DNA of 64,000 nt from an uncultured Bacteroidia bacterium (GCA_902800965.1 CADCGK010000004.1:62001-126000); one strand, 5' to 3'; positions 16,908-26,639 are shown, counted from the first letter of the stretch. Numbers and translations: made by a program. The notes: generated from the letters alone by a model not told the origin.

Positions 16908-18527
16908 TTATTTGATATGGGTCAATTCAACTTTTGTTTCCGGTATGTCGTTTTCTTCTGCCTTCATGATATCCCTGTCAAGCATTACGAAGTCAGCGTC
17001 TTTGCCGACTTCGATACTGCCTTTGCGGTCTTCGAGGAAACAGCCTTTAGCCACCCATGTCGTGATGGAACGCAAGGCCTGTTCACGGGTGAGGGCGTTT
17101 TCCATTTGGAAGCCTTCGGAAGGTGTGCCGTCCAGATGCTTGCGTGCTACGGCAGCGTAGAAGGTATAGATAGGACTGATATCTTCGATGGGGAAGTCGG
17201 TGCCGTTGACCACCCAACCATTTTGCTGAAGCAGGCGTTGGTAGGCGTATGCGTTCTTGATGCGATCGCCCAGCCGTTCGCCGGCCCAGTCCATGTCGGA
17301 AGTACAGTGGGTGGTCTGAATGGAAGGGATGACGCAATAGTCGTGGTAACGCTGGAAATCCTCATCGGCGATCACCTGAGAGTGCTCGATGCGCCACCGG
17401 AGGTCGTTTTGGCCTTTTAAGAATTCAGCATAGATGTCGAGGATGTGATGGGCACCGCCGTCACCGATGGCATGACAACACACCTGATAGCCATTGTCGT
17501 AGGCTTTCTGGCAGACGTGATGGTAGAAATCGTCGCTCTCCAGGATGAGGCCGCTGGTCTCGGGAGCGTCGGAGTAGGGCTCGAGGAGTTTGGCACCGCG
17601 TGATCCCAAGGCGCCGTCGGCGTAGATCTTCACGCTCCGGACGGTAAGCCTTTGCTTGTCGATGACTCCTTGTTTCATGAAGTGATCCATGGTCTCGTCA
17701 TCGGGGTTGACCATGGCGTTGACGTGAATCTTTAGCAAACCAGTTTCTTGAAGGCTGTCGATAAGCTCAATGGTGGCGATGTCCAAACCAGCATCGGTGA
17801 CGCTGGTCAAGCCTGCGTCAAGGCAGTTTTCCTGGGCTTTCAGCAGGGCTTGGATGCGCTGATCCTTGTTCATAGATGGAACCAGCGCTTTGGCCACGTC
17901 TGCGGTGTTGTCGAGCAAAACGCCCGTGCAGCGACCGTCTTTCACCAAGGCCATGCCGCCATCCAACTTGTAGTTAGGGTCGATGCCAGCTTGTTCCAGC
18001 ACTTCCTTGGAGGCCAAGACGGCGTGGCCATCGATACGGGTAAGCAGCACCTTGCGTCCCGGGAAAGCCTCTGCCAGCTTATCGTTGTCGGGGAACTCGG
18101 GTACAGGCCATAGATTCTGGTCCCAGCCACGTCCCAGCAGCCATTCGGCAGGGTAGAGGCTGTCATGAACCTTGAGCCTTTCGATGACTTCCTCGTAGGA
18201 AAGGCAGCCTCTCAGGTCGGCCCACCGCACGAGGTTCTCTCCGTAGCCCGAGAAATGGCTGTGTCCGTCCATGAAGCCGGGATAGACAGCTTTGCCTTGT
18301 GCGTCGATGGTCTCGGTGGCAGTGTAATGGCTCATGATGTCGTTATCATTGCCCACAGCGACGAATATCCCGTCTTTTACGGCGAAAGCTTCGGCCTTGG
18401 AGAATTGTTCATCGACGGTATAGACGTTGGCGTTGTGGACGATGAGATCCACAGCGGTTTTGGTGGTGCAAGAGGACATCAATAAAAGAATTATGGTAAG
18501 AAACTTAGTGGTTTTCATGGTATCCAA
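16908..18527 (-). CDS. Lipoprotein amidohydrolase (YtcJ-like)
   Basis: 539 residues of the metal-dependent amidohydrolase superfamily, YtcJ-like branch. A lipoprotein signal ends at LMSSC (Cys20 from the first Met, Cys17 from the second Met at 18518, an equally good start). The metal-binding segment is FMDGHSHFSGYGENL near residue 85, with CHAIGDGGAHHILD near 350 and NGTDFPIEDISP near 446. Related enzymes hydrolyse amide-like or formamide bonds; the substrate is unknown. The start overlaps the end of the ABC ATPase gene. Being anchored in the envelope, it may act on a compound handled near the same transporter. Confidence 0.85.
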   Translation of the reverse strand: MDTMKTTKFLTIILLLMSSCTTKTAVDLIVHNANVYTVDEQFSKAEAFAVKDGIFVAVGNDNDIMSHYTATETIDAQGKAVYPGFMDGHSHFSGYGENLVRWADLRGCLSYEEVIERLKVHDSLYPAEWLLGRGWDQNLWPVPEFPDNDKLAEAFPGRKVLLTRIDGHAVLASKEVLEQAGIDPNYKLDGGMALVKDGRCTGVLLDNTADVAKALVPSMNKDQRIQALLKAQENCLDAGLTSVTDAGLDIATIELIDSLQETGLLKIHVNAMVNPDDETMDHFMKQGVIDKQRLTVRSVKIYADGALGSRGAKLLEPYSDAPETSGLILESDDFYHHVCQKAYDNGYQVCCHAIGDGGAHHILDIYAEFLKGQNDLRWRIEHSQVIADEDFQRYHDYCVIPSIQTTHCTSDMDWAGERLGDRIKNAYAYQRLLQQNGWVVNGTDFPIEDISPIYTFYAAVARKHLDGTPSEGFQMENALTREQALRSITTWVAKGCFLEDRKGSIEVGKDADFVMLDRDIMKAEENDIPETKVELTHIK

Positions 18528-19239
18528 TATATGTTGTCAAGATCCCTTCTTCAAACAATGCTTCTGGCTTTCCCGCCACCAAAGGCTTTCCCTTGGCAAC
18601 CACCCACATCGTGGCAGCATGTTTCATTAATAATTCCAGGTCATGGGAGCTGTAAAGGATGGTCTTTTTTTCCTCTTTTGCAAGGCGAGCGATGAGCTGC
18701 ATCAGCTCCACTTTGCTGGGATAATCGAGGAAGGCGGTGGGTTCGTCCATATAGATGATGGGGGTATCCTGAACCAGCGCCTTGGCGATCATCACCTTCT
18801 GTTTTTCGCCATCGCTGAGCGAAACGAAATCTCTGTCAATGAGATGATAAACTCCAACGACTTGAAGCTTTGCCTTAATCATCTCATAGTCCTCGTCTTT
18901 CAGCTTTGCCATGAGTCCGGAGTGGGGATAACGGCCTGCTGCGACGATGTCGAAGACCTTCAGGAAGAGGTCGTCAGGCTTCTCGGTAAGGACCAAGCTG
19001 AACAGCTTGGCACGTTCGTTGGGGGTATAGTCAGAAAGGGGTTTGCCGCAAAGTTCGATGTTGCCTTCAATAGGTCTCAGGTTACCGGTAAGGGTCTTGA
19101 AAAGCGTGGTCTTGCCGCTGCCGTTGGCGCCGACCAAGGCGACGTGTTCGCCTTTATGCAAGGCGATATCGATGGCAGGCATCAAAGCCTTGCCTTTGTA
19201 GCCGATCTTCAAGCCGTTGGTTTTCAGTACTTCATTCAT
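18505..19239 (-). CDS. FecE/BtuD-type ABC transporter ATP-binding protein
   Basis: 244 residues. It has Walker A (LVGANGSGKTTLF), the signature FVSLSDGEKQKVMIAKAL, Walker B (IIYMDEPTAFLD) and the switch SSHD. It would energise import of a siderophore, heme or cobalamin-like ligand with the adjoining permease. The start at 19239 overlaps the permease stop by 4 nt (ATGA); the longer frame upstream has no domain character. The signature reads LSDGE rather than the common LSGGE. No substrate-binding protein gene is nearby. Confidence 0.92.
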   Translation of the reverse strand: MNEVLKTNGLKIGYKGKALMPAIDIALHKGEHVALVGANGSGKTTLFKTLTGNLRPIEGNIELCGKPLSDYTPNERAKLFSLVLTEKPDDLFLKVFDIVAAGRYPHSGLMAKLKDEDYEMIKAKLQVVGVYHLIDRDFVSLSDGEKQKVMIAKALVQDTPIIYMDEPTAFLDYPSKVELMQLIARLAKEEKKTILYSSHDLELLMKHAATMWVVAKGKPLVAGKPEALFEEGILTTYIGYHENH

Positions 19240-20276
19240 TTCGACAACACTTTTTGACGGTGGAAGATGACGTAGATCACGATAGGAGCACCGATGAGGG
19301 CGGTGACGGAGTTGATGGGCAGGTTGCCGTCGAAGCCGGGCAGCCTGGCGATGAGGTTGCACAGCAAGGCCAGATCCATGCCGATGACCGCCGTGGCGGG
19401 GATCAGCACAAAATGGTTGCTGGTATGGTAGGTAAACCTAGCCAAATGAGGCACAGCCAGGCCGATAAAGGCGATGGGACCACAGAAGGCGGTGATGACG
19501 GCCATCAGGAAACCCGAGACCAGGATGGTCAGCAGGCTGGCGCGATGGAGGTTCAGACCGAGGTTTTCAGCATATCTGTCTCCCAAAAGCAAGAGGTTCA
19601 GCGATTTCGACAACAGAAATGCCAAGATGGCGCCGATGGTGATGGTCACGGCGAGGTAAAGCAGCTGGGCTTTCCCGACGTTGGAGAAGCTGCCGAAACC
19701 CCAGATGATGAAGGTGTGAACATCTTCCTTCTGGCTGAAGAACTTCAAGACATCCGTCACGGATCCAGCGATGTAGGCGATCATGATACCTACCAGAATC
19801 AAGCTCACCATGCTCTTCAGCCGGGAACTCAATGCCAGGATGAGCAATAGCACGAGGAAGGCTCCTGCAAAGGCGGCGATGGTCACGCCGATAGTGGACC
19901 ATCCCGGCATGGCGCTGACAGCCATGCCGCTGAGGTGTCCTGTCAACAGCACCACGATGGCGACGCCCAGGCTGGCGCCGCTGGAGATGCCCAAGATGGA
20001 AGGGTCGGCCAAAGGGTTGCGGAAGAGGGTCTGCATCAGCAGGCCGGAGATGGAGAGGCCGATACCGGCAAACAAGGCAGTGATGGCCTGTGGCAGGCGG
20101 TATTCAAGGATGATGGTGCGGTAGGTGTCGTCGCCTTGTCCGAAAATGGCGCTCCAGAAATCCTTCAACGGGATGGTGACGCTTCCGACGACAAGGTTCA
20201 ACACGAAGAGCATCACCCCAACCAATAGGATGATCAGGGTTGGAAACCAAATCCGTGTGTTTTGATCCGCCTTCAT
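19236..20276 (-). CDS. FecCD-family ABC transporter permease
   Basis: 346 residues with eight to ten hydrophobic helices, including the family blocks RLPQAITALFAGIGLSISGL, NPLADPSILGISSGASLG and CGPIAFIGLAVPHLAR. It would form the inner-membrane channel for an iron-siderophore, heme or corrinoid. The start at 20276 (MKADQNTRIW) is preferred because a TATCTTTG promoter box lies at 20284-20291, inside the longer reading frame. The resulting leader would be only about 5 nt. It is the first gene of a four-gene unit (permease, ATPase, amidohydrolase, tex). Confidence 0.92.
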   Translation of the reverse strand: MKADQNTRIWFPTLIILLVGVMLFVLNLVVGSVTIPLKDFWSAIFGQGDDTYRTIILEYRLPQAITALFAGIGLSISGLLMQTLFRNPLADPSILGISSGASLGVAIVVLLTGHLSGMAVSAMPGWSTIGVTIAAFAGAFLVLLLILALSSRLKSMVSLILVGIMIAYIAGSVTDVLKFFSQKEDVHTFIIWGFGSFSNVGKAQLLYLAVTITIGAILAFLLSKSLNLLLLGDRYAENLGLNLHRASLLTILVSGFLMAVITAFCGPIAFIGLAVPHLARFTYHTSNHFVLIPATAVIGMDLALLCNLIARLPGFDGNLPINSVTALIGAPIVIYVIFHRQKVLSK

Positions 20277-20283
20277 GAGGTTG

Positions 20284-20291
20284 CAAAGATA
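20284..20291 (-). promoter_or_regulatory. Promoter -7 box of the permease operon
   Basis: TATCTTTG on the minus strand, very close to the ATG at 20276 (predicted leader about 5 nt). Confidence 0.5.
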
Positions 20292-20333
20292 AGAAATCTT
20301 CCCATTTATCATGCGGGATTTGGAAATTAGCCG

Positions 20334-20341
20334 TATATTTG
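20334..20341 (+). promoter_or_regulatory. Promoter -7 box of the mutL operon
   Basis: TATATTTG fits TAnnTTTG. It would give a leader of about 22 nt before the ATG at 20366. Confidence 0.5.
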
Positions 20342-20365
20342 CAAATTAATTAAACTTTAATCAAA

Positions 20366-20674
20366 ATGGGATTCTTTTATAGACCGAAACCGAAAGGCTT
20401 CAACTACATCCCGAGATATTACGATCCAGAAAAGGAAGCTTGGGAGAAGAAGAAGGCCGAGGCAGGATTGAACTCTAACTTGAGCCACGAGGAGGAACTG
20501 CGCCTCCAGATGCGCAAGAAGTGGGGGACAGAGAAGGACAAGGAGACGCCCGCCGAAAGGCGTTCCAAGGTGCTGCGTGCCATCATCATCGGCACCGTGG
20601 TGGTAGTCGCTTTCTATTATATCTTCTGCACTCCGATGTTTACGAACCTCATTGGCGGTTTGATGGGAAAATAG
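20366..20674 (+). CDS. Small single-pass membrane protein
   Basis: 102 residues: a basic N-terminus with FNYIPRYYDP, a charged helical middle (residues 28-65) and one transmembrane helix (about 70-90) followed by a short tail. It is probably a tail-type inner-membrane protein of unknown function; I recognise no domain. It begins the plus-strand run that continues with mutL 11 nt later, so it is co-transcribed with the repair genes. Confidence 0.75.
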   Translation: MGFFYRPKPKGFNYIPRYYDPEKEAWEKKKAEAGLNSNLSHEEELRLQMRKKWGTEKDKETPAERRSKVLRAIIIGTVVVVAFYYIFCTPMFTNLIGGLMGK

Positions 20675-20685
20675 TCGTTTGAGCT

Positions 20686-22506
20686 ATGCTTGATGTCATC
20701 AAACTGCTTCCTGACAGTGTGGCGAACCAGATCGCTGCGGGCGAGGTAATACAACGTCCCGCCTCGGCGGTCAAGGAGCTGTTGGAGAACTCGTTGGATG
20801 CTGGTGCCACGCAAATCGACCTGGTGGTGAAAGACGCTGGCAAGGCGTTGATCATGGTGGTCGATAACGGCTGTGGCATGTCGGAGACCGATGCGCGTCT
20901 TTGCTTCGAAAGGCACGCCACCTCCAAGATCAGCAAGGCGGAGGATCTGTTCTCCATCCGTACCATGGGCTTTCGTGGTGAGGCCTTGGCGAGTATCGCA
21001 GCCATCGCTCAGGTGGAACTGAAGACCCGTCGTAAAGAAGACGAGGTGGGGGTGAAGATCGTCAACGAGGGCTCGGTAGTAAAGGATCAGATATTGGCAC
21101 CGATGGCAGTGGGGACGACACTCACCATCAAGAACTTGTTCTTCAACGTGCCGGCACGACGCAACTTCCTGAAGTCGCCAGCTGCCGAGATGCGCCACGT
21201 GGTGGAGGAGTTCACCCGCGTCACCCTGATGCATCCCGAAGTGGGCTTCACGCTTACCAGCGACGGCAAGGAGATGTACCATCTCTATCCTGGGAACCTC
21301 AAGCAGCGCATCATGGGACTGTTTGGCAACAACTACGACGCGAAGCTGCTGCCCGTTCATCAGGATACGGACCGTGTCAGCATCCATGGCTACATCGTGA
21401 AGGCAGAGTTTGCCAAGAAGACCCGCGGTGAGCAGTATTTCTTCGTCAACAAACGCTACATCAAACATCCTTATCTGCATCATGCCATCGAGAACGCCTT
21501 CATGGAGATGATCCCCAAGGACAGCTTCCCGGGGTATTTTCTGGATATCGAGGTGGATCCTGCCGATATCGACGTCAACATCCATCCCACTAAGACGGAA
21601 GTCAACTTCCTGGACGTCAAGCTGGTATATGCCATCTTACATGCCGCAGTGCGAAAAGCCATCGGGCAGAACAACCTTTCTCCGATGATCGACTTCGAGG
21701 AGCCGACCAATTTGGGCTTCGACTTCGGGGAGGTGGTGAAGTCGTCCAATCCCATCGTTCAGCCTTCCATCCCCATCGATCCGACCTATAATCCTTTCCA
21801 TGAGAAAAAGGAGTTCAACAAGAGCTCTTTCGGTGGCAACTATGGTGGTTTCGAGAAGAAATCCGATCCGGGAGACTGGCGGCTGCTGTATGGGGAACGG
21901 GAAGACCAAACGGAACCGGAGCGTCCGAAAGAAACCGTTGAAAAGGTCCATTATCTGCAACTGAATCAATCCTATATCATTGCTACGGTGAAATCGGGTG
22001 TCTTGGTCATCGACCAGCATCTGGCGCATTACCGTATCCTGTTTGAGAAGTTCCTCAAGGAGATGGAAAACAACAGCGGCCATTCGCAGCAGGAGCTGTT
22101 TCCACAGCCTTTTACCTTGAATGTCAACGATGCCTCGCTGATGCGCGAGATGCTGCCAGAGCTTGAACAGGTGGGTTTCGTGATGGAACAGGTCAACGCC
22201 ACCACGTTTGTGATCAAGGGTACACCGGCCGATCTCGCTGGCGCCAATCCCGTGGAGCTGTTGGAGAAGATGCTCGACAATTACAAGATCAACCGTACCG
22301 ACTTGCAGCTGGACCGCAAACTTGGCATCGCCAAGACCATGGCCTCCCAGCTTTCGGTGAAGTCGCAGACACCCATGTCGGAAGTGGAAATGCAGAATAT
22401 CGTGGATCAGCTCTTTGGCTGTTCCGTAGCAGAGATCGCCCCCGACGGGAAAAAGATTTATACTCTCATTACAATTGATAAAATAACTGAACAACTGAAC
22501 AACTGA
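20686..22506 (+). CDS. mutL: DNA mismatch repair protein MutL
   Basis: 606 residues. The N-terminal GHKL ATPase is complete: IAAGEVIQRPASAVKELLEN, DAGATQIDLVV, DNGCGM and GFRGEALASIAAIA. The transducer domain (TKTEVNF near residue 305) and a C-terminal dimerisation region follow. In mismatch repair it links MutS recognition to strand incision. The C-terminal part contains VIDQHLAHYRILFEKF, a variant of the QxxxHER type motif. It ends in an 8-bp tandem array. Confidence 0.96.
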   Translation: MLDVIKLLPDSVANQIAAGEVIQRPASAVKELLENSLDAGATQIDLVVKDAGKALIMVVDNGCGMSETDARLCFERHATSKISKAEDLFSIRTMGFRGEALASIAAIAQVELKTRRKEDEVGVKIVNEGSVVKDQILAPMAVGTTLTIKNLFFNVPARRNFLKSPAAEMRHVVEEFTRVTLMHPEVGFTLTSDGKEMYHLYPGNLKQRIMGLFGNNYDAKLLPVHQDTDRVSIHGYIVKAEFAKKTRGEQYFFVNKRYIKHPYLHHAIENAFMEMIPKDSFPGYFLDIEVDPADIDVNIHPTKTEVNFLDVKLVYAILHAAVRKAIGQNNLSPMIDFEEPTNLGFDFGEVVKSSNPIVQPSIPIDPTYNPFHEKKEFNKSSFGGNYGGFEKKSDPGDWRLLYGEREDQTEPERPKETVEKVHYLQLNQSYIIATVKSGVLVIDQHLAHYRILFEKFLKEMENNSGHSQQELFPQPFTLNVNDASLMREMLPELEQVGFVMEQVNATTFVIKGTPADLAGANPVELLEKMLDNYKINRTDLQLDRKLGIAKTMASQLSVKSQTPMSEVEMQNIVDQLFGCSVAEIAPDGKKIYTLITIDKITEQLNN

Positions 22507-22508
22507 AA
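22485..22508 (+). repeat. 8-bp tandem array at the end of mutL
   Basis: Three units of AACTGAAC or AACTGAAA. TGA at 22488, 22496 and 22504 falls in each of the three frames, and the last is the natural stop. The unit is the same as at the end of tktN. Confidence 0.85.
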
Positions 22509-22521
22509 ACTTCCAACTGCA

Positions 22522-23211
22522 ATGAGTAACCAATACAGCCCAACCGGATTTTCGTTTCTGCCCGTAGTGGTCAAGAACCTGCTGATCATCAATGCCATCA
22601 TGTTCTTGGCCGATGTGGTGTTAGCCCGTTTCGGTATCGACCTGAGCAACATCCTCGGCTTGCATTTCTTCATGGCTTCGGATTTCCATGTCCACCAGCT
22701 GTTTACCTACATGTTCATGCATGGCAACTTTAGCCATCTGTTTTTCAACATGTTCGCGTTGTGGATGTTTGGTAACACCTTGGAGAACATCTGGGGACCC
22801 AAACGCTTCCTGCTGTTCTATATTCTTTGCGGTATTGGCGCAGGATTGATCCAAGAGGGTGTGCAGTATATCGTATATGCCAGGGAATTGTCTCAATATC
22901 AGAATGTCAACATGGGCGGCACGATCATCCCGATGGGGCAATACCTCAATTATCTGACTACCGTCGGCGCTTCAGGTGCCATTTACGGACTGCTATTGGC
23001 ATTTGGCATGATGTTCCCCAACTCGATGATCTACCTTTATTTCTTCATGCCGATCAAAGCCAAATGGTTCGTCATCGGTTATGCGGTCATTGAGTTGCTC
23101 AACGGTCTTGGCGCTTCGGGCGACCATGTTGCGCATTTCGCTCACCTTGGCGGTATGTTGGTGGGTTTGATCATCATCTTGATTTGGAAGAAGAAAGGAC
23201 GTCTTTATTAG
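22522..23211 (+). CDS. Rhomboid-family intramembrane serine protease
   Basis: 229 residues with six hydrophobic helices. The catalytic serine is S151 in GASGAIYG and the histidine is H208 in AHLGGMLVG. The conserved HGNFSHLFFNM segment (from H67) lies in loop L1/helix 2, as in rhomboids. It would cleave transmembrane segments within the inner membrane; the substrate is unknown. It sits 15 nt after mutL and 6 nt before the EEP gene in one operon. Confidence 0.93.
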   Translation: MSNQYSPTGFSFLPVVVKNLLIINAIMFLADVVLARFGIDLSNILGLHFFMASDFHVHQLFTYMFMHGNFSHLFFNMFALWMFGNTLENIWGPKRFLLFYILCGIGAGLIQEGVQYIVYARELSQYQNVNMGGTIIPMGQYLNYLTTVGASGAIYGLLLAFGMMFPNSMIYLYFFMPIKAKWFVIGYAVIELLNGLGASGDHVAHFAHLGGMLVGLIIILIWKKKGRLY

Positions 23212-23217
23212 TACTCG

Positions 23218-24342
23218 ATGGAACAGGAAAACAAACAGCAAAATAGAAGAGGACTCATCGGAAGGATCATTGTCTTTCTGCTCTCGTTACTGGCCTGCGT
23301 GGGGCTGGTTGCCATGGCGCTGAGCGTGTCGAGCAGCTACATTGACCCGGAAAAGTTTGTCTGGGCATCGTTTTTTGGCTTGGCCTTTTGGGTGATTCTC
23401 CTGTTCAACGTCGCTGTGTTGGTGTTGATGATCCTGATGTGGTCCAAGAGGGCTTGGATTGCTGTGTTGGCCTTGCTGATAGCGATTCCGGGACTCTTCA
23501 AGTCGTTTTCCTACGGCAAGGCTGTCGAAGGGGGTGACTTCCGCGTCATGTCATACAACGTTCAGCTTTTCCGTGATTTCAATGGCAAGAGAAGTGGGGA
23601 GGAAGTGGCTTTGGATATTGCCAAGCTGGTCCATGAGAAACAACCTGATGTGCTTTGTATTCAGGAGTTCAACATCTTCAAGCCGAAGACTTCCCGCAAC
23701 AATTGCATCAAGTTATTTGGGGACATGGCTGGATTGCCGTATCATTATTGCCATACAAAGGCCTATTTCTGCGGCAATGTGATCTTCTCAAAATATCCCT
23801 TGACACCTGTTGAGGATACCAACGGCTTTGGTGAGGAAAAGATCTATGGAGCTGTCGCCAAGGTAGATGCTGGGAAGAAAGGATCGTTCTATGTGCTTTG
23901 CTCGCATCTTGCTTCTTTCCAGCTGACCAAGGAGGAGATCACGGCGTTTTCCGAGCCAGGCAACACCAAATCGGATGTCCAGGAATATGGCAAATCCATT
24001 GTCTCCAAGCTGAAGCATGCCTATAGGGAAAGGAGCGTGGAGGTGCGACACATGTTGGAAGACATCCCGCATGACGGACGGCCGATGCTGCTGTGCGGCG
24101 ACCTTAACGACACGCCGATTTCCTATACCTATCAACAGATCAAGGCCGCCGGCTTTACCGATGGTTTCGTGGTGGCAGGGCAAGGCATCGGACATACTTA
24201 TGCAGGGAAGCTGCCTTTGCTTCGCATCGATTACATCTGGGGTAATGAGCGTATCAAGACAACTGCGTTTAAGCGCCTTCGCTTCAAGGGATCGGACCAT
24301 TATCCAGTAATGATGGAATTCAAATTGAACCATGGACTTTAA
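23218..24342 (+). CDS. Membrane-anchored endonuclease/exonuclease/phosphatase family protein
   Basis: 374 residues. Two or three N-terminal transmembrane helices (about 15-95) are followed by an EEP catalytic domain: MSYNVQLFRDF, the metal ligand Glu in CIQEFNIF, the pair CGDLNDTP, then RIDYIWG and the terminal GSDHYPV. EEP enzymes hydrolyse phosphodiester or phosphate esters (DNA, phosphoinositides, sphingomyelin), and the substrate here is not evident. Its end overlaps the uvrB start by 11 nt. Confidence 0.9.
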   Translation: MEQENKQQNRRGLIGRIIVFLLSLLACVGLVAMALSVSSSYIDPEKFVWASFFGLAFWVILLFNVAVLVLMILMWSKRAWIAVLALLIAIPGLFKSFSYGKAVEGGDFRVMSYNVQLFRDFNGKRSGEEVALDIAKLVHEKQPDVLCIQEFNIFKPKTSRNNCIKLFGDMAGLPYHYCHTKAYFCGNVIFSKYPLTPVEDTNGFGEEKIYGAVAKVDAGKKGSFYVLCSHLASFQLTKEEITAFSEPGNTKSDVQEYGKSIVSKLKHAYRERSVEVRHMLEDIPHDGRPMLLCGDLNDTPISYTYQQIKAAGFTDGFVVAGQGIGHTYAGKLPLLRIDYIWGNERIKTTAFKRLRFKGSDHYPVMMEFKLNHGL

Positions 24343-26347
24343 GCTGGTATCGGATTTCAAGCCTACAGGTGATCAGCCAGAGGCGATAAAGGAGCTCGTG
24401 GAGGGCTTGCAGCGTGGCGACCGTGCCCAGACCTTGTTGGGCGTCACAGGATCGGGAAAGACCTTCACCATCGCCAATGTATTGGCACAACTCAACCGTC
24501 CCGCCTTGATTCTGAGCCATAACAAAACCCTTGCGGCACAGCTCTACGGCGAGTTCAAGCAGTTCTTTCCCGAGAACGCCGTAGAGTATTTCGTCTCCTA
24601 TTACGACTATTACCAGCCTGAGGCCTTCATCCCTCAGACCAACACCTATATCGAAAAAGACCTTTCCATCAACTCCGATATCGAAAAGCTGCGTCTCAGC
24701 ACTACCACCGCTTTGATGTCAGGAAGGAGAGACATCATCGTGGTGTCGTCTGTTTCCTGCCTCTATGGTATTGGCAACCCGGATGACTTTACCGAGAATG
24801 TCATCTATATTGCCCGAGGGCAGAAGACCAAGCGCGACGATGTGGCCAAGGCCCTTGTGGGAGCACTCTATACCCGTAATGAGATAGAGTTCACTCAAGG
24901 CAAATTCAGGATCAAAGGGGAGACGCTTGATGTGTTTCCGGCCTACGCCGACATCGCCTACCGTATCGTCTTTTGGGACGACGAGATCGATGCCATCGAG
25001 AGCTTCAATCCCATCACGGGAAGCCGTATTGAGGAGATATCAGAAGTCACCATCTTTCCGGCCAATATCTTCATTACCTCGCAGGCCAAGCTGAATGCTG
25101 CTGTCGAAGAGATCCAACAGGATATGTTCAAGCAGGCCGAATATTTCAGGGAGATAGGCAAGAATTTGGAAGCCAAACGGTTGGAAGACCGAGTGAACTA
25201 TGATATCGAGATGATGCGGGAGCTGGGTTACTGTTCTGGCATTGAGAACTATTCCCGATATTTCGACGGGCGCAGTCCTGGCACACGGCCCTTCTGTCTG
25301 CTGGACTATTTCCCGGATGACTTCATCACTGTCATCGATGAGAGCCACGTCACGGTGCCCCAGATCAGAGGCATGCATGGCGGTGACCGTTCGCGCAAGC
25401 AGACCTTGGTGGAATATGGCTTCAGGTTGCCTTCTGCCTTGGACAACAGGCCGTTGGAGTTCCATGAGTTCGAGGCCTTGACGGGGCAGAAGATTTACGT
25501 CAGCGCTACGCCGGCAGACTATGAGCTACAGCAGAGCGAGGGCGTGTATGTGGAGCAGGTGATCCGTCCTACGGGCTTGTTGGATCCCGTCATCGAGGTG
25601 CGGCCCAGCGTGAACCAGGTGGATGACTTGTTGGAGGAGATTCGTAAGGTGAAGGAGAAGCAGCAGCGCGTGTTGGTGACCACCTTGACCAAGCGCATGG
25701 CTGAGGAACTGAACACCTACCTCAACAACTTGAAGATCAAGTCGCGTTACATCCATTCCGATGTCGATACCTTGGAACGTGTGGAGATCCTGAAGGGCCT
25801 GCGCATGGGCGAGTTCGATGTCTTGGTCGGTGTGAACCTCTTGCGCGAGGGCTTGGACCTGCCTGAGGTCAGCTTGGTGGCCATCTTGGATGCCGACAAG
25901 GAAGGCTTCTTGCGTTCCGAGCGTTCCTTGACCCAGACGGCTGGTCGTGCGGCACGTAACGCCGAGAGCAAGGTCATCATGTATGCCGCCACTATCACCG
26001 AGTCGATGCAGAAGACCATCGACGAGACCAACCGTCGTCGTTCCAAGCAGATCGCCTACAACGAGGCCCACGGCATCGTCCCCAAGACCATCGTGAAGGC
26101 CATCGACAGCTCGTTGTCCGAGGCCACTGGAAGGCGCAGCATTACTTATTCCCAGCAGGAGGAGCGCGTTGTCACTTCCGCTGCTGAGCAGGTCGAGTAC
26201 AAGACCAAGAAGCAGGTGGAGAAGGCCATCTTGGAGGCCAAGAAGAACATGGAGAAGGCTGTCAAGGAGATGGATTTCATCGCTGCTGCCGCATACAGGG
26301 ATGAGATGTTGCGGTTGAAGGCGATGGAGGAGGGTTTGTTGAAATGA
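24332..26347 (+). CDS. uvrB: UvrABC excinuclease subunit B
   Basis: 671 residues, full length. It has Walker A LLGVTGSGKTFTIAN, the damage-probing beta-hairpin segment YYDYYQPEAFIP, helicase motifs such as VIDESHVTVPQ, LLREGLDLPEVSLVAILDAD and QTAGRAARN, and a C-terminal UVR motif that pairs with UvrC. It verifies DNA lesions in nucleotide excision repair. It is the last gene of the mutL operon and overlaps the EEP gene by 11 nt. Confidence 0.97.
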   Translation: MDFKLVSDFKPTGDQPEAIKELVEGLQRGDRAQTLLGVTGSGKTFTIANVLAQLNRPALILSHNKTLAAQLYGEFKQFFPENAVEYFVSYYDYYQPEAFIPQTNTYIEKDLSINSDIEKLRLSTTTALMSGRRDIIVVSSVSCLYGIGNPDDFTENVIYIARGQKTKRDDVAKALVGALYTRNEIEFTQGKFRIKGETLDVFPAYADIAYRIVFWDDEIDAIESFNPITGSRIEEISEVTIFPANIFITSQAKLNAAVEEIQQDMFKQAEYFREIGKNLEAKRLEDRVNYDIEMMRELGYCSGIENYSRYFDGRSPGTRPFCLLDYFPDDFITVIDESHVTVPQIRGMHGGDRSRKQTLVEYGFRLPSALDNRPLEFHEFEALTGQKIYVSATPADYELQQSEGVYVEQVIRPTGLLDPVIEVRPSVNQVDDLLEEIRKVKEKQQRVLVTTLTKRMAEELNTYLNNLKIKSRYIHSDVDTLERVEILKGLRMGEFDVLVGVNLLREGLDLPEVSLVAILDADKEGFLRSERSLTQTAGRAARNAESKVIMYAATITESMQKTIDETNRRRSKQIAYNEAHGIVPKTIVKAIDSSLSEATGRRSITYSQQEERVVTSAAEQVEYKTKKQVEKAILEAKKNMEKAVKEMDFIAAAAYRDEMLRLKAMEEGLLK

Positions 26348-26410
26348 AAACATAATTAGCTTGCGCATTTCTGAGAAATTGTTTTATTTTGCAATGTCTT
26401 AGCACACCTT

Positions 26411-26569
26411 TTTTTGCACTCTTAGAACCTGAGAAATTCGAAAGCACAAGCAAAGACAAGGTAGGTGGATGCCCAAAGAGATAAGCGTGGGTATCTTCCT
26501 GTTTGTTTGTAGTTTAAACATTCCCAGGTCATACACAGTTGAGCAAGCAGCGATAGATACCCCTTTTTT
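26411..26569 (+). ncRNA. Structured RNA copy 1 (6S-like), diverged
   Basis: It shares with the second copy the 5' block starting GCACTCTT and GAACCTGAGAAATTC, the block AGCACAAGCAAA, the central GCGTGGGTATC (26485-26495) and the 3' GATACCCC (26556-26563), followed by six T. Spacing between the blocks is nearly the same. The central hairpin ATGCCCA/TGGGTAT is intact, but the 3' arm that would pair with the 5' block has decayed. No protein-coding character was seen. Confidence 0.5.
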
Positions 26570-26639
26570 CTATGTAATTGGCCTACAATCCCTTTGTAAA
26601 AAACGAAGGAATCCCCTTGGTTTTTCTAAAATACTTTTA

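Noticed and set aside
18505..19362. Longer start for the ABC ATPase at 19362
   Set aside because: The extra 41 residues are arginine/histidine-rich, lie within the permease gene and match no ABC domain; the ATGA overlap at 19239 is the better start.
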